Source: Lepidurus packardi (Eukaryota > Arthropoda > Branchiopoda > Notostraca > Triopsidae). Taken from it: a DNA stretch of 64,000 nt. Location of the stretch: contig JAKZAN010000234.1 in the NCBI GenBank assembly GCA_023053545.1, positions 1 to 64,000 of the forward strand, read 5' to 3'. Position numbers and translations under genes: made by a program. Below the pieces are notes generated by a model. The model was given only the letters and a program-made list of their open reading frames with translations. It was not told the origin of the DNA and ran no database searches. This document shows positions 37,080 through 47,987 of the stretch, piece by piece (the first letter of the stretch is position 1; the number at the start of each line of letters is the position of its first letter).

Positions 37080-38858
37080 ATGATCCCTCCCTTTCAAAGC
37101 GAAACTCAGTCAGGCACTAACCTCAAGTACTTTCGAGCCAATTCCTCTCTCAGAAAGTCTGAAAATCAGAAGTCTACCAAGTCCAAAAAGAAGCGAAAAA
37201 CCATCACCTATAAACTCATCCTCGTATCTGCACATGACCTTCCTCGCATCTACGGACCCAAGCCCTGTCCTCTGACAACCATAAGCCACCCCATGCACAC
37301 ATCCTCGGGCACCCACCCCATCAATAAATAACAGCACAACCGCAGAAGCATCCATGTTAGAACAAGCCAGAACATCAGCCAACTCCCTAAATAGTCGCCT
37401 AACCAAACCCTACTGCACTCCAACTGTGGTGACTCCGCCTTCCTGCATAAGCGAAGAGTGTAAACATAGTCTTGTCACAAAGTCAGCTTTAACGACAGTT
37501 ACCATAAAGAGTTTCTTCCTCTTCCTGTGCCAACCAGTGAAGACGAACGACGAGTGTCCTCCCATAAGTTCTAGACACAGAAACCCAAAATCAATCGAAG
37601 GTACCAATCGACCAACAAGAAGAGGAATGCCACACTCAATCACTCTAAGCATAATAACATGATAGTGGAGACCACTGCTGTATACTAGAATGAAGAATAC
37701 GTGCACCAAAATCCGAGGGCCATCCACTCCAGAATCCACAGAAGTCAGCTATTCGACACTGATAGGCTGAGGACATCCGAAGACACCCAACTTGTCTCCA
37801 GCGATAAACCCACAGAACCTAGAACCTACTCTGGGACAAAACACACCAAAAGTACAAATGCAGAGAAGTCACTTGGCTTCTCTCAAATCGTGTAGGAGAA
37901 AAGCGTATTAGGCATCAAGTAAGAGGAGACCTGGTTTAAGAAGCCCTGCCAACCCACGGCTCAGAGCACGATCAGACAACTTTTGCGCAGAAGTATGCGT
38001 TCTAATATCTTCAGGATCAAACTCCCAGAGAAAGCAGAAGACATTCCTGCGTACATAGCCAAATATGAGCCTCTGAATCCCAATCTAGTCGAACTCATTT
38101 AGTCGCTTCCTTCGTTATTGAAAACAGCAGAGACCCCGGTAGCAGTCATCCCCTATAAGGACTTCAAGGCTCTCTACTTCGGAGAAGTGAACTCCGACAA
38201 AAAGAGGCATGGCAAAGGAATCTACATCTGCTAAAACTATATTTTTGAAGGCACCTTTGCCAATGATACTAAAGAAGAAGGCTACGAAATCAATAGCGAA
38301 GGTATATATCGGGGATGCTTCAGTCTCCAGAAGAGGAATGGTTACGGGGAATACTAGTGGTACAACGGCGAGAACTACAAGGGGCAATGGAACAACAACA
38401 TGAAGCATGGCCAAGGAACATGGGCCAAGCCTAATGGCGAATCCTATACTGGCGAGTGGGTGCATAACAAGATTGACGGGACCGGAAAGTATACCTTCGC
38501 ACCCAACCATGTCTACGATGGTGGCTTCGTTAACTTCATGAAACAAGGATTTGGACGAGAAACCTTCCCCAATGGGCATAAATTCGAGGGATTCTATAAG
38601 GATGGGCTACCAGAAGGCAAGGGCAAATATAATTGGTCGGATTCTGTCTATTACTAAGGGTAATTCAGCCGGGGACTCAGGCATGGGAAAGGAATACACA
38701 CTCATCCTGAAGAGACCTACGAAGGAGACTACATGAACGATGAACGCCATGGATAAGGTACCCTGACGACTGGGAACTTGGCTAAGTCTGGTTGTTTCAG
38801 CAGAGGAGTATTCGTTGGTAACTCATCCAAAGCGTGTTCCACGTCCCCTGAAGCTTGA
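37080..38858 (+). CDS. MORN-repeat protein, 592 aa
   Basis: A single exon from ATG 37080 to TGA 38856-38858, with about 16 sense TAA/TAG codons. The first 340 residues are basic, Ser/Thr/Asn rich and disordered. From about residue 365 to 580 lie at least six MORN repeats (NYKGQWNNNMKHGQGTW, SYTGEWVHNKIDGTGKY, KFEGFYKDGLPEGKGKY and TYEGDYMNDERHG). MORN repeats bind lipids or partner proteins. In ciliates they occur in cortical, basal-body and ciliary proteins, so a membrane-cytoskeleton role is a reasonable family-level inference. Two MORN positions that are usually Glu are written TAA here. Confidence 0.9.
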
Positions 38859-38945
38859 TTTCTCTGCCATTTTCTAATTTTACTCTTTCTATCTCCTCTT
38901 CTAACTTAAATCTTTACTCAATTGGGTAGTATATAACTTGATGGT

Positions 38946-41004
38946 TCATGCTTTCATATTGGTCTTTTTGTTCTCGAAAAGCTGTTTCTGACTCAGAAGT
39001 GTTTACAGTGGGTTGGACTGCACCATCTTGCGCTCTCCTCTACTCTTGTGCGTCAGAGGGTCTCTCTCGAAAACTCCTGTATTCTGTGTCATTCGCGTCA
39101 TGTTCTGCGAAGTCTCGTTCGTGTTCTCTGATATCAGTCTGTGCTTCTTCTGTCTATTCTTATTCAGAAATGCTCCGATATACTAGGGGAGCTCCTTGGA
39201 CTTTCTGAGCCTCTCCATCTTTGCTTACTCGAAGTCGATGGGCTCCGGACTTCTGCTGACATGGCTGATGTGTTCGGAGGTGATATTACGTGCCAGTCCT
39301 TTCAGATTGTTTTTCCAGCCTTACTCATTTACCTCCTGCCTAGGGGGCTACTTCTCATCAGGATTGTATTCATAGTTCTAAGTCTTGAGTTTCTGTTTGA
39401 TGATGCTTTCGTAAGGCAATAGTATATTGGGATGGCTACGACTATTTGTGAAGTGCAGGGACTGGCTGAGACTCGAGCACCCCGTGGTTGCAACTTTCTT
39501 AGATTGTGGCCTATCCTGGTTATTGAGTGTGCAGTCGACTCCAACTTTATCAGTCAAACAGCTTCTAAGAGTGATTGTGATCTTGTTAAGATTCTGGAGT
39601 GCATTCACCAAATGGTGGTCTTCCATAACTATGTCCCAATCTTTGGGCAGATTCTGGAAACAAGGTATGTTGGGCCTGGAAAAGTCGCTTTTCTGATTCA
39701 GGCGACTCAGATTTGGGGTCAATATGCCTCTCGACCCCAAATAGTCATCTTCATCGAGGTTTTCTTCCAGGTTCGATTGGATCTATTTGTATAATCTGAA
39801 GAATTCGGACACATCAGAACTGGAATGTGCCGTGTTGCGACCTCTCATATTGTCCTGCTGGACTTCCATCAGATTTTTGTACTCAGACTTAAATTTCTTG
39901 AGGTTGGACATTCGCATGTCTAGATATTCGAGATCCTCTCCCAAGGACTGCCGGAACTCTCGCATCACCTCATCACAGGAATGCAGCAGCTCTTTCTCCT
40001 TCCTCCGAACAACTGCTACTATTTGTTAGAAGCTCTGCGAAATATGGGACTTCGCTTTTTCTATGCGCTGGCTCAAAGAACTATCGTAGTCTTTGATTCT
40101 CCTTTGCTTAATCTGTAGCATCTCGATCCTCTAGTTAACCTCGAGTTTTCTGAAGCCAACTTGTTCAGCTAAGTAATTCATGCCTTTGTTCAGCGGCATG
40201 AGGTGGTGATCTTGGTGGGCCTTACTCAGCACGCATTTCAGACAGAGAAGCGAATTATCACACGTGAAGCACACAAGATTGGGCTACTAGAAAGGATGAA
40301 GTTCGCACGTGTGCGAGATTGGACTTTTGTCCGAAGCACTTTAGCACTTGGAAAAGAAATGTTTGGTTGATGGGGTAATGTGTTCGAAGGAGGCTTCATC
40401 CGAATACATCTTGGGGCTCGTCAGGAGATGGGAGACTTGCTGGCGATTACTGTTGACTTTGAACTCCGAAGTTGTGAGGTTTCGAGTTCTGTAGTTCATG
40501 ACAGGATCCTCGGATTCGCTCTCATCCTGCTCCTATTGTATATGATATGGTTAGTAGGAATGTTCGGGCGCCTTGGAAGAGTCGAAGAGTGCGAGGGTGT
40601 CCTGAAGTTCGCCCTTGATGTAGTTTTCTATGGATTATACGGCCGCGGAATCTAGCACCGACAACTAAACAGAATATAAAATTGCTATAGATGTTGGCGG
40701 GGAATGTGTTAAGCCTATATTTAACGACTATTTTTTATGCTGTCCTCTCAAACAACAGGCAGCATAAAGAACAGCAAGCATCGAGTAGCGCTCAGCCGCA
40801 ATGGCACGGGGTGGGTCTTACCTGATTGCAGATGGAGCACACTGCCTCGTCTTGCCTGCTAGTCTGGGATCTCCTCTTGATGGTGATGAAGGTGAGGCAG
40901 GCAATACAGTAGATGTGCTGGCACTGGAGCGAGACTAGGAATTCAGGGGTATTGCGGCAGTGGATGCACACACACTCTTCTTCTTCGGAGTAATGAGAGT
41001 TCAT
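38946..41004 (-). CDS. TRIM-like protein: RING, B-box, coiled coil
   Basis: Exon 1 (40822-41004) encodes a complete C3HC4-type RING (CVCIHCRNTP, LQCQHIYCIAC, AVCSICNQ). It is followed by GTAAGA. Exon 2 (38946-40664) begins right after ...TCTGTTTAG in matching phase 0 and has no ATG for its first 55 codons. It holds a B-box finger near residues 181-220 (CELHPF, NLVCFTCDNSLLCLKC, HQDHH), then a coiled coil to about residue 310 and a disordered tail. RING, B-box and coiled coil in this order is the TRIM ubiquitin-ligase layout. The 157-nt intron is long for this genome, so two genes remain possible. If unspliced, the RING frame ends at TGA 40792-40794 after 70 codons. Confidence 0.7.
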
Positions 41005-41202
41005 AGGCTGGGAGTTGAGTTAAGCTAGTTCAATTAAAACTCTCCTCGATTGCAGTTATTTCCCTATATTATATTCGAATTTGCTCGCTAAATTTTACCA
41101 GTCCGAGTCCCTGCTTACTCGAGACGCCACAACGTACTCCCCACAAGATGCTAGTCGATACCTCCCTTGCTGATGAGTCGGGGTGGGTGGTGGGAAGAAG
41201 TG

Positions 41203-41209
41203 AAAAAAA
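41203..41209 (-). terminator. RNA polymerase III T-run
   Basis: Seven T residues on the minus strand begin one base past the discriminator base of the tRNA, the usual polymerase III stop signal. Confidence 0.8.
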
Positions 41210-41210
41210 T

Positions 41211-41295
41211 TCCGACGAGCCGGATTTGAACCAGCGACCTAAGGATAACCACAGAACTCTACAGTCCTCCGCTCTACCAACTGAGCTATCATCGG
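41211..41295 (-). tRNA. tRNA-Tyr(GTA): tRNA-Tyr (GTA) with 12-nt intron
   Basis: The minus strand folds into a full cloverleaf. The acceptor stem is CCGATGA with TCGTCGG, the D arm starts GCTCAGTTGGTAGAGC, and the T arm is GCTGG-TTCAAAT-CCGGC. The anticodon arm reads GAGGACTGTAG, 12 extra bases (AGTTCTGTGGTT), then ATCCTT, which places a GTA anticodon and an intron one base 3' of the anticodon. That is the canonical site for eukaryotic tRNA-Tyr introns. The discriminator is A, CCA is not encoded, and a T-run follows. It reads normal Tyr codons and is not a TAG/TAA suppressor. Confidence 0.95.
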
Positions 41296-41469
41296 AATAT
41301 GCTAACTAGGCTGTAAAGGGACCTTTATTTCTTGGGTCCAGAGATATATCATCATTATTCTTCAACAATGTGGATATGGTATGGCTTAATTTCTTTAGTT
41401 TTGCGCTTGATCCTAAATGCCTATTATTTACACTGGCTGTAGATACGTATCCACGCAGACGAGAAAATA

Positions 41470-42987
41470 TCAGTTGGGTGTTATAGAGTCTTGGTAACGC
41501 TAGGCTTCGTTCTTCGTTATGATCGTGAGAAATCTCCTACCGTCAGTCATAATGACGCCCATAAGTTCGTTCAGTCTTTTCAGCTCTTGCTTTTTTAGCG
41601 CCTTCTCGATCTTGATATATGACTCAAGTTTAGGCTTCAACGCTTTGTAAAATGGAAGTAAGTACTAGTCTCGATCTATCCCCGCTTCTCCGCCCTAAGA
41701 TATAGAGTGCGCTAGCTCTTTCGCTGGAGGCTTTCGGGGCTTTATTTGACCAGAAGGTAATGATAGATGTATCTGCAGCAAGTCAGGAGCAACGATAGAG
41801 TTCTTTTCATTGAGAAGTTAGCTGTATCCAGCCTTAATACGCTGAATCTTATACCATGTTTTGAAAAGAACTGTAGGCTTCGTCCTTTTGTTTGCAAGCT
41901 GGGATTAGTACTCCGGCATGTTCTCGGCAAACTGTTATAGAGCATTATTGAGGACGTAGGCGTAGTCACAACCAGGCCATCCTCTCTTCCGGATGGTGTC
42001 TGTACAGCGAGTGACTAGTTTCCGCTTCTGGACTGCATATTTAGCGAGGGAATGCATGAACTTCAAACGATGCTTGCTCTATTCGTGTCGGTATCCCATT
42101 TCCTATTTTTTGTATGACTATAGATAAGGTTTGATGGAGGGAATCTTGTTTGAGCTTCCCCCCTGTTTGGTTAGCAGCGATGCCAGACTGCTTTCGTCAT
42201 GCCTAAAACTTTATAATATTGGCAGTTCTGGGCATGAAACGCTTGATGATACTCCGACTGGGGGTTTTGATGGCTCTTTTTGGACTACCGATGGCTGGGT
42301 TTGAGGTATTTGCTGGACTGAAGGGGGTCTAATTGGAGGTTTATTGGCTGCTGTGCTATTCTGTTGGGCAGTGGTGCCAAGATGTTTGTCGATTGATCTC
42401 GAGGCAGCAAGGCTTTTGGTGGACTGAGCCTAAGTAACTTTACCAGTGACTGCATCCTTCTTGCTGCGGATATCCTCTTTTTCCTTGAGTATCATCTGTG
42501 TCTTTTTATCGGACAACATCTTTTGCTCTTGTTTGATACTGGTTCTTTTTGGTTGTTCAGCAGGTATTCGGGGCAGAGTCTCAGTCTTCTGGGTGGTCAC
42601 AGAGGGCCCCTGCCGGAAGTGGTAGTTATTATTGGGAGGCTGTGGGGGTCTTCCCGGGGCCAGGATCTCTTTCGATGGCTGACCTGAGGAGGCCTGAGGC
42701 TTTTCTTTGGTTGTCTGGATTTATTGTTTCAGTTTGCTGTCTGCAACCTCTAGGAGTTTATCCAGCTCCTCATGCTTGGCTTGTTCTGCTTTGCTAAGTT
42801 TTATGGCTTCCTGCTTTTACTTGCGCTCTTCATGAACTTCGCGCTGCTTGTTCTTACGATCAGTGGCGAGCTCTTTGTTGAGTATCTTCTCATAGAGGAG
42901 TACTTCTTCGAGAGCTACGGCTTCCTCCGCAATGATCCGGTTGTGTATTTCGACCAATATTTGCTACAGATTAGAGTTCTCTTCCAT
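41470..42987 (-). CDS. Hypothetical coiled-coil/basic protein, 505 aa
   Basis: A single exon from ATG 42987 to TGA 41470-41472, with many sense TAA/TAG codons, so no long standard-code frame exists. Residues 1-90 form an acidic-basic coiled coil (ALEEVLLYEKILNKELATD). A Pro/Gln/Ser-rich linker follows. The C-terminal 200 residues look folded, with a conserved-looking basic block (RTKPTVLFKTWYKIQRIKAG) and a closing helix-rich part (ALKKQELKRLNELMGVIMT). No family was recognised. Open frames on the plus strand at 42549-43059 are shadows. Confidence 0.78.
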
Positions 42988-43171
42988 ATGGGTCGTGGAG
43001 AGAAGGGAAGTTTACTCTTATACGTAATTATTGAAGTGACAAGGACTGGAGAGCCGTGAAATTGATAGTGCTTCAAACTAAATATTAGAAAACAATAGAC
43101 ACTTGAATACAGTCTTTCCTCATTCTCAATATTAGTACACATCGAGTCAAGAATTCTATTTAGCCAGCCAA

Positions 43172-44675
43172 ATGAAACCCACTGTCCAAGCTGATCTATG
43201 TATTCCTACATATGCTTTACTCTCTCGCGATTCCCTTTCCTCTCACTTTCTTAGATAAGATACTCTTTGCCGGCAAGTACAAGATCGCAAGCAAGATGAA
43301 GGCAGGCTCCTTCGGCACTGTCTATCTCGCCAAATACAATAACAAATAATTCGCACTGAAGCTCAGCAAAAAGGACAGCACTGACCTACTCAACCTAGAA
43401 AAGGAAATCTATCAGATGCTTGATGCTGCCGGAAACCCTCCTGGATTCGTACAGTACTTGTAAAGTGGGGTGGAAGGTCCGTTCCACTTCATAGTGATGG
43501 AACTACTCGGGGCTGACCTTGAGGATCTCCTGAGTCTCATACCCAGCAAGCAATTCTCAATAAAAACAGTGCTCATGATCGGACTGCAAGTCATCGATCG
43601 ACTAGAAACCCTCCATAAATTAAACTATGTACACAGAGATCTTAAACCAGATAATTTGGTTATCGGAACAGGCCCAGCAAAATCAACAACCGTCTATCTG
43701 ATAGATTTTGGGCTTTGTAAGAAGCTGCCCAACAAAAAGGATACCGAGCCGAAGAAGACTGGGTTCCATGTGGGGACTTACCGGTTCATGAGTGTGAACG
43801 CCCATAACACCTTAGAAATGTGCTAGAGAGATGACATCGAGACGTTAGCCTACGTGCTGATGTTTGTGCGGGAAGGACGAGTGCCTTGGCAATCAGTCAA
43901 CATCGACACGAAGCAGAACATTGAGAAGATCAAACAAATGAAGTTCGGAGTGACCAAGAACTCCTTCAATAAATAGGTGCCCCAAGAGATATTCGACATG
44001 CTGCAATATGCAAGGAAGTTACAGTTCATGTAGGCTCCCAATTACGATCACCTGAGAAAGTGTCTAGGAGAAGCATTGAGGCGTTACAGTTTCAAGAATG
44101 ATTTGGGGTTTGACTGGCTCAAACTGGACTTGAAGTAGCTAAGGAAGCTGAGTCCTGCTCGAAACAAGCCTAATCCAGCAATCGTGCCACGGGTAGAGTC
44201 GCCCAAAATCAACAAGAGAATAAGATAAGATATGGGGGCTATTCAGCCTACTAAGAACAAACAGCAAGCCCACAGACCACAATCACCTTTGGCTAAATAG
44301 TTAAATGTCCTGGACAAGGAGATAGTTGCGGTCTTTAAATTCTGCTATGAGCCTGACAATGTGTCGGTGTTCAACCAGCCTGCGAACCTGACTCCCCCAA
44401 AAAACCCATAAATACTCAAACAGACCAAGCCCTAGACTGTGCCACTGAAGAAGGAGGATAGAGTCCAAAACAATCCAAACAAGAGTGAGAGTGGGGCGAA
44501 ATGGCGGCCCATGTCAGGAGCAAAGACAGTAGTAGTTAAAGGCAAGTAGGATTTAGGGAGAATAGGGAGTGCAGAGAAGAAGTATAGAGTTGGATAGTTG
44601 CTGAGCAAAGGAGAGGGGTTGAAGTACACGGGCCCCCGCATCGTGATAAACAGATAGGCCAAATACAAAATATGA
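43172..44675 (+). CDS. Casein kinase 1-family protein kinase, 482 aa
   Basis: Exon 1 is only 28 nt (43172-43199). A 55-nt intron (GTATTC...TTCTTAG) follows, then exon 2, 43255-44675. The kinase domain spans about residues 18-300: glycine loop KAGSFGTVY, catalytic Lys45 (FALK), HRDLKPDN at 136-143 and DFG at 160-162. The CK1 signature sits around the RDD motif (EMCQRDDIETLAYVLMF). HRDLKPDN replaces the more common HRDIKPEN. The C-terminal 180 residues are basic and Pro/Lys rich, probably regulatory or targeting. CK1 kinases phosphorylate acidic or primed Ser/Thr sites; ciliates have large CK1 families. A later ATG at 43212 lies inside the intron and was rejected. Confidence 0.92.
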
Positions 44676-44993
44676 AACCTAAGAAATCTTTGACTAAATC
44701 AGCAGGCAGGCCAGAGAGTGAGCCAGCAGGTATAGAACTATCTGCGTAGTGTTGCTGCTCTATTTTCTAATAAGGTGTTATTCTTTTCCTAATGGCTTGA
44801 TCCCGTTTATTTATAGAAAATGGAATTTAACATAAAACGCATATAGCCTCCAATCAATGATTGCCGACTTGTCTAATGTTACACGCCTACCCTTTTCACT
44901 CTTTCGCCCATTATATATCGATGCCCTGCTCTCACCACTTCTATCCCCTCCAGTCACTACTCCCCCTCAACTAAGATAGAACCACCATCTTTG
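44676..44993. other. Intergenic region, 318 bp
   Basis: This lies between two rightward genes. It is AT-rich at first, then C/T-rich before the next ATG (CCACTTCTATCCCC, TCCCCCTCAACT). No coding or RNA feature was recognised. Confidence 0.5.
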
Positions 44994-45416
44994 ATGAGCT
45001 CACTCCCCAAAGAATCCCTCCAACACCTCTCCTTCCTGCAGGATTATACTATCTGCTACAAAAGGCCTCACTTCAAGATGCCCCAGATTATCCGCCTCAC
45101 CGTTACCCTCCAACACAGAAACAGGTTGACTTTCAAATGGGAGGAGACAGCCATGGCTTTGACTTTAGGACAAAATATGGAAAAGAAGAGTAAAAAACCC
45201 TAAATTTTCTACAATCGGTCCGGTTATCTGCGGTTTGAAGCATTTTAAAATGAGGGAAATAGTCCTGGTTCAGAGGAGGTTCTGGGGATCTGGCCGCCTT
45301 CCCACTGCTCGACCATCCACGACCATGGAAAAGCTTTCGGACTGATCAAAGTGTTGGGAGGAGACATACAAGTAGAATCTCAAACAAGTATGGCCAAGAA
45401 GGCTACACGTATTTGA
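44994..45416 (+). CDS. Cysteine dioxygenase-like cupin, ends at an in-frame TGA
   Basis: 140 codons from ATG 44994 to TGA 45414-45416. Residues 80-120 match the iron-binding start of cysteine dioxygenase: an aromatic-Pro lead (GIWPPSHC), then STIHDHGKAFGLIKVLGGD with the two metal His (IHDH) and a following Glu. The family catalyses thiol oxidation of Cys to cysteine sulfinate and needs a third His about 50 residues later. Here TGA intervenes, and that His-like motif (IHRLVN) occurs seven codons after the TGA in the same frame. So the gene may be truncated, be read through, or be spliced: a 53-nt GTATTT...CATCAG intron spans the TGA but yields a short tail. The N-terminus (MSSLPKESLQHLSF) is ordinary. 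Confidence 0.55.
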
Positions 45417-45485
45417 CGCTACTTCTACTGCATTCATCGACTGGTCAATCTGTATCATCAGACATTTATCACTCTCCAAGCCTAT

Positions 45486-45835
45486 ATGAATTCAGATGAC
45501 GTCATAGAGTACTTTACAGTCATGAAAGAAAACCCTAAAGACAACTCCTCAAATCTCATTGAATACTATCCGCAGCATGATTGGCGAAACTATAGTAACT
45601 GCACAGTAGATGGGATAGCGAGAAGGCTAAACAAGACGAGAGACCATCTCATTCTCACATATGACGTAAGTTTTATTGGGCGAGTACGTCGTTATTACGG
45701 TTTGTGGAAAAATAGTGTGGACAGTCGCACCCAACACTAAGACAGGTATTTGGGGATGATGCGGTGGACTGCTGCTTGTTCAAGTTCATGCTGGCCATGC
45801 AGCAGGAGTATAACAGCATGACCGAACTCAAGTGA
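45486..45835 (+). CDS. Hypothetical protein or 3' part of the cupin gene
   Basis: Exons are 45486-45665 and 45716-45835, joined by a 50-nt GTAAGT...AATAG intron in phase 0. The product is 99 residues, acidic at first (MNSDDVIEYFTVMKENPKD), with a middle YYPQHDWRNYSNCTVDGIAR and a Cys-containing helical end (DDAVDCCLFKFMLAM). Its frame is the same as that of the dioxygenase-like gene upstream, and only one TGA separates them. It may be an independent small gene starting at this ATG, or the C-terminal part of the upstream gene. No domain was recognised. Confidence 0.5.
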
Positions 45836-45957
45836 ATGCTAAAAATAGATTCCAACATGAATAGTTTTCTAGACAAAAGATTTAAAAACTGAAGAATAAT
45901 TATGTCTTAATTTTTTAGGTTTCAGCCAGCCAAACATATTTATCCTCTCGACATAGT

Positions 45958-46188
45958 ATGGGAGTCATCAAATACATCGGATTCATGGGCTTAGGCGTAG
46001 GCTTCGCTGCCTTCTGCTTCCAGACCACAGTCCTCCACCCCTGGCACATGCGCATGATCGACGAAGTCATGCTGCTCAAACGGGAAGTGCTCAATCTGAG
46101 TGCCCGCATCGTGGAGATGGAGGATTAGAACATCGACCTGCTCACGGAACTCGAGACCCAGATCAGGCAGAATAAATATGACGTATGA
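45958..46188 (+). CDS. Small single-span membrane protein, 76 aa
   Basis: 77 codons including TGA 46186-46188, with one sense TAG. Residues 4-24 (IKYIGFMGLGVGFAAFCFQTT) form one hydrophobic segment near the N-terminus. The rest is a charged coiled coil (MRMIDEVMLLKREVLNLSAR). N-terminal anchor plus short coil is a common layout for small mitochondrial inner-membrane or assembly proteins, but no family can be named. The upstream C/T-rich stretch ending TTTTTTAG could be an intron end, so a 5' exon cannot be excluded. Confidence 0.62.
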
Positions 46189-46345
46189 CCCAAATACTGA
46201 TGCAGAAAGCACACTCTAATCCCTCAAGGGCAATCTATTGAAAGGAATATCAATGACGGAGGACAGAACTTATCTATTCGTTATACGCCATTCCAAGCAC
46301 AATAAATGGTGACGAGGTATTGTACAAATGCTAGGGTTTACAGTA

Positions 46346-47798
46346 TCAATTCCCAGAATCTTCGATCTATGAGCTGAGGAGTCGTTCGTATGGGTAGATA
46401 CTGCTCTTGTGGCCATCGCTCCATACTACAGCCACTGCGTAGTTGCCCTTTTCCTCGATCCTCACTGGCTCCACATCGGCACTCACATGTTCTTTCTTCA
46501 GGATTTGTCTCCCCGTGAACTCCTCGATGCACAGGGCACACTTGCACTTGGACCTTAAGGTGAAGGCTGATATCTCCTTCCTGACGTCTTCGGTCTCAAT
46601 CACAACTTTCTTAGTTTTTTGGTTGTAGTGCACAATAGGCACAATATTGGGTTTATCTGCTTCCTGGAGGATCTTGTTGGTGATGTCCAGATAGGCCTTG
46701 ACGACACTGTGCTGTTTGGGCAGCGTCAACACCACTGGGCTTCCAATATCACTGAACTTTGAAATTTGACTGTTCAAGGGAATTCTCACATTACTCTATA
46801 CAGTTCCATTAATAAGGGGTAAAGGAGTGAAAGTGGAAGTTGCTTACCTTGATTCCGAATTGTTCGCTTATCATCTTGAGGTAACCGGGTCCGAACACCT
46901 GGTCTTCATGTTTGCACTTCACACACTCGTGGTAGGCCATGTTCTCGACCACTCCCAGAATCTTTACTCGCATGTCCTGGAACAGCTGAATTCCTTTTAC
47001 CACATCCACGAATGCCAAACGCTGGGGTGTTGTCACGATAACTGCGCCATCGAAATTTATTTACTGGCAGAGGGTGATCTGAATATCTCCGGTACCTGGT
47101 GGCATGTCAACTATTAAGTAGTCAAGGTCTCCCCAGTATGTCTGATAAAGCAGTTGGGAGACCACGTTAGAAACCATGGGTCCTCGCATAACTGCAGACT
47201 TATTGGCCACGAAGCCGAATGAGATACACTTAAGTCCGTCAAAGTCCACAGGTTCGATTTACTTAGGATTATCTTCTCGGGGAGTGAGTGTCTGCCCTTC
47301 CTTATTGATGAGCGTGGGCAGAGAAGGACCGTAAATGTCAGAGTCAAAGATACCCACTTTGAGGCCGAGCTCTTTGAGGGTACACGCAATGTTGATGGCT
47401 ACTGTACTTTTTCCGACTCCTCCTTTGCAGCTAGAGACAGCGATGACTCTTTTCACGTTCTTCAAGCCGAGCTTCCTCTTGTCTTTATTTTCTGATGTGT
47501 CAGTGCCCTTCGGAGCAAGTCGCACGTTGACATCACTGAAGCCAGATTTGAGGAGCTACTATTTGATTAGAGTTCTGAGCCTACGATAGTCTTTGTCGAG
47601 GCGTAGTTGGACGTCAACTTTGTTGCTATCGATGGAATGGTTGACGACGGAACCGGAGTCAAGTATGCTATTGCCTTGTTCATCCTTGATGAGCTTGAGT
47701 ATGGACTGGAGCTTCTGGAGGGGTGCATTGGAGAAGGAGAAAAAGAGTTTGTTATGAGGAATAGGGAATCGCCTGAAGGACTTGAAAAGACTGAACAT
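46346..47798 (-). CDS. HCF101: HCF101/Mrp-type Fe-S cluster carrier ATPase, 466 aa
   Basis: Exon 1 is 46848-47798, intron 46796-46847 (52 nt, GTAAGC...TATAG), exon 2 46346-46795. The N-terminus (MFSLFKSFRRFPIPHNK) looks mitochondrial. The domains in order are a MIP18/DUF59-like domain (about 27-95) and an ApbC/Mrp P-loop ATPase with Walker A CKGGVGKST at 124-132, SDIYGPS, IVDMPPGTGD and a C-x2-C (HECVKCKHE). A C-terminal DUF971 domain follows (KCKCALCIEEFTGRQIL, GNYAVAVVWSDGH). DUF59-ATPase-DUF971 is the HCF101 layout. The family binds a [4Fe-4S] cluster at the C-x2-C and passes it to target proteins. The neighbour starting at 47988 is divergent. Confidence 0.93.
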
Positions 47799-47987
47799 GG
47801 TACTGGTTGGTCTTAAATGTGAGGATATTTCAGATATAAAAGAGTAAGGGAGGATTCAAGTATTTTTCTGAAGAGCTGGCAGTGTGCGTGACAATAAAAT
47901 TATGGACTAGCTAGAAGCCTATTCTTTCAAAATATTATGTCCAATTATTTAAAAACCGGCCAGCACGCAGCCATCCTGAGCATACCC

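Noticed and set aside
45411-45463. 53-nt GTATTT...CATCAG intron (45409-45461) as a sure solution to the in-frame TGA
   Set aside because: It has good borders and length but removes the family's third His motif and leaves a 12-residue tail, so it is listed only as one option.
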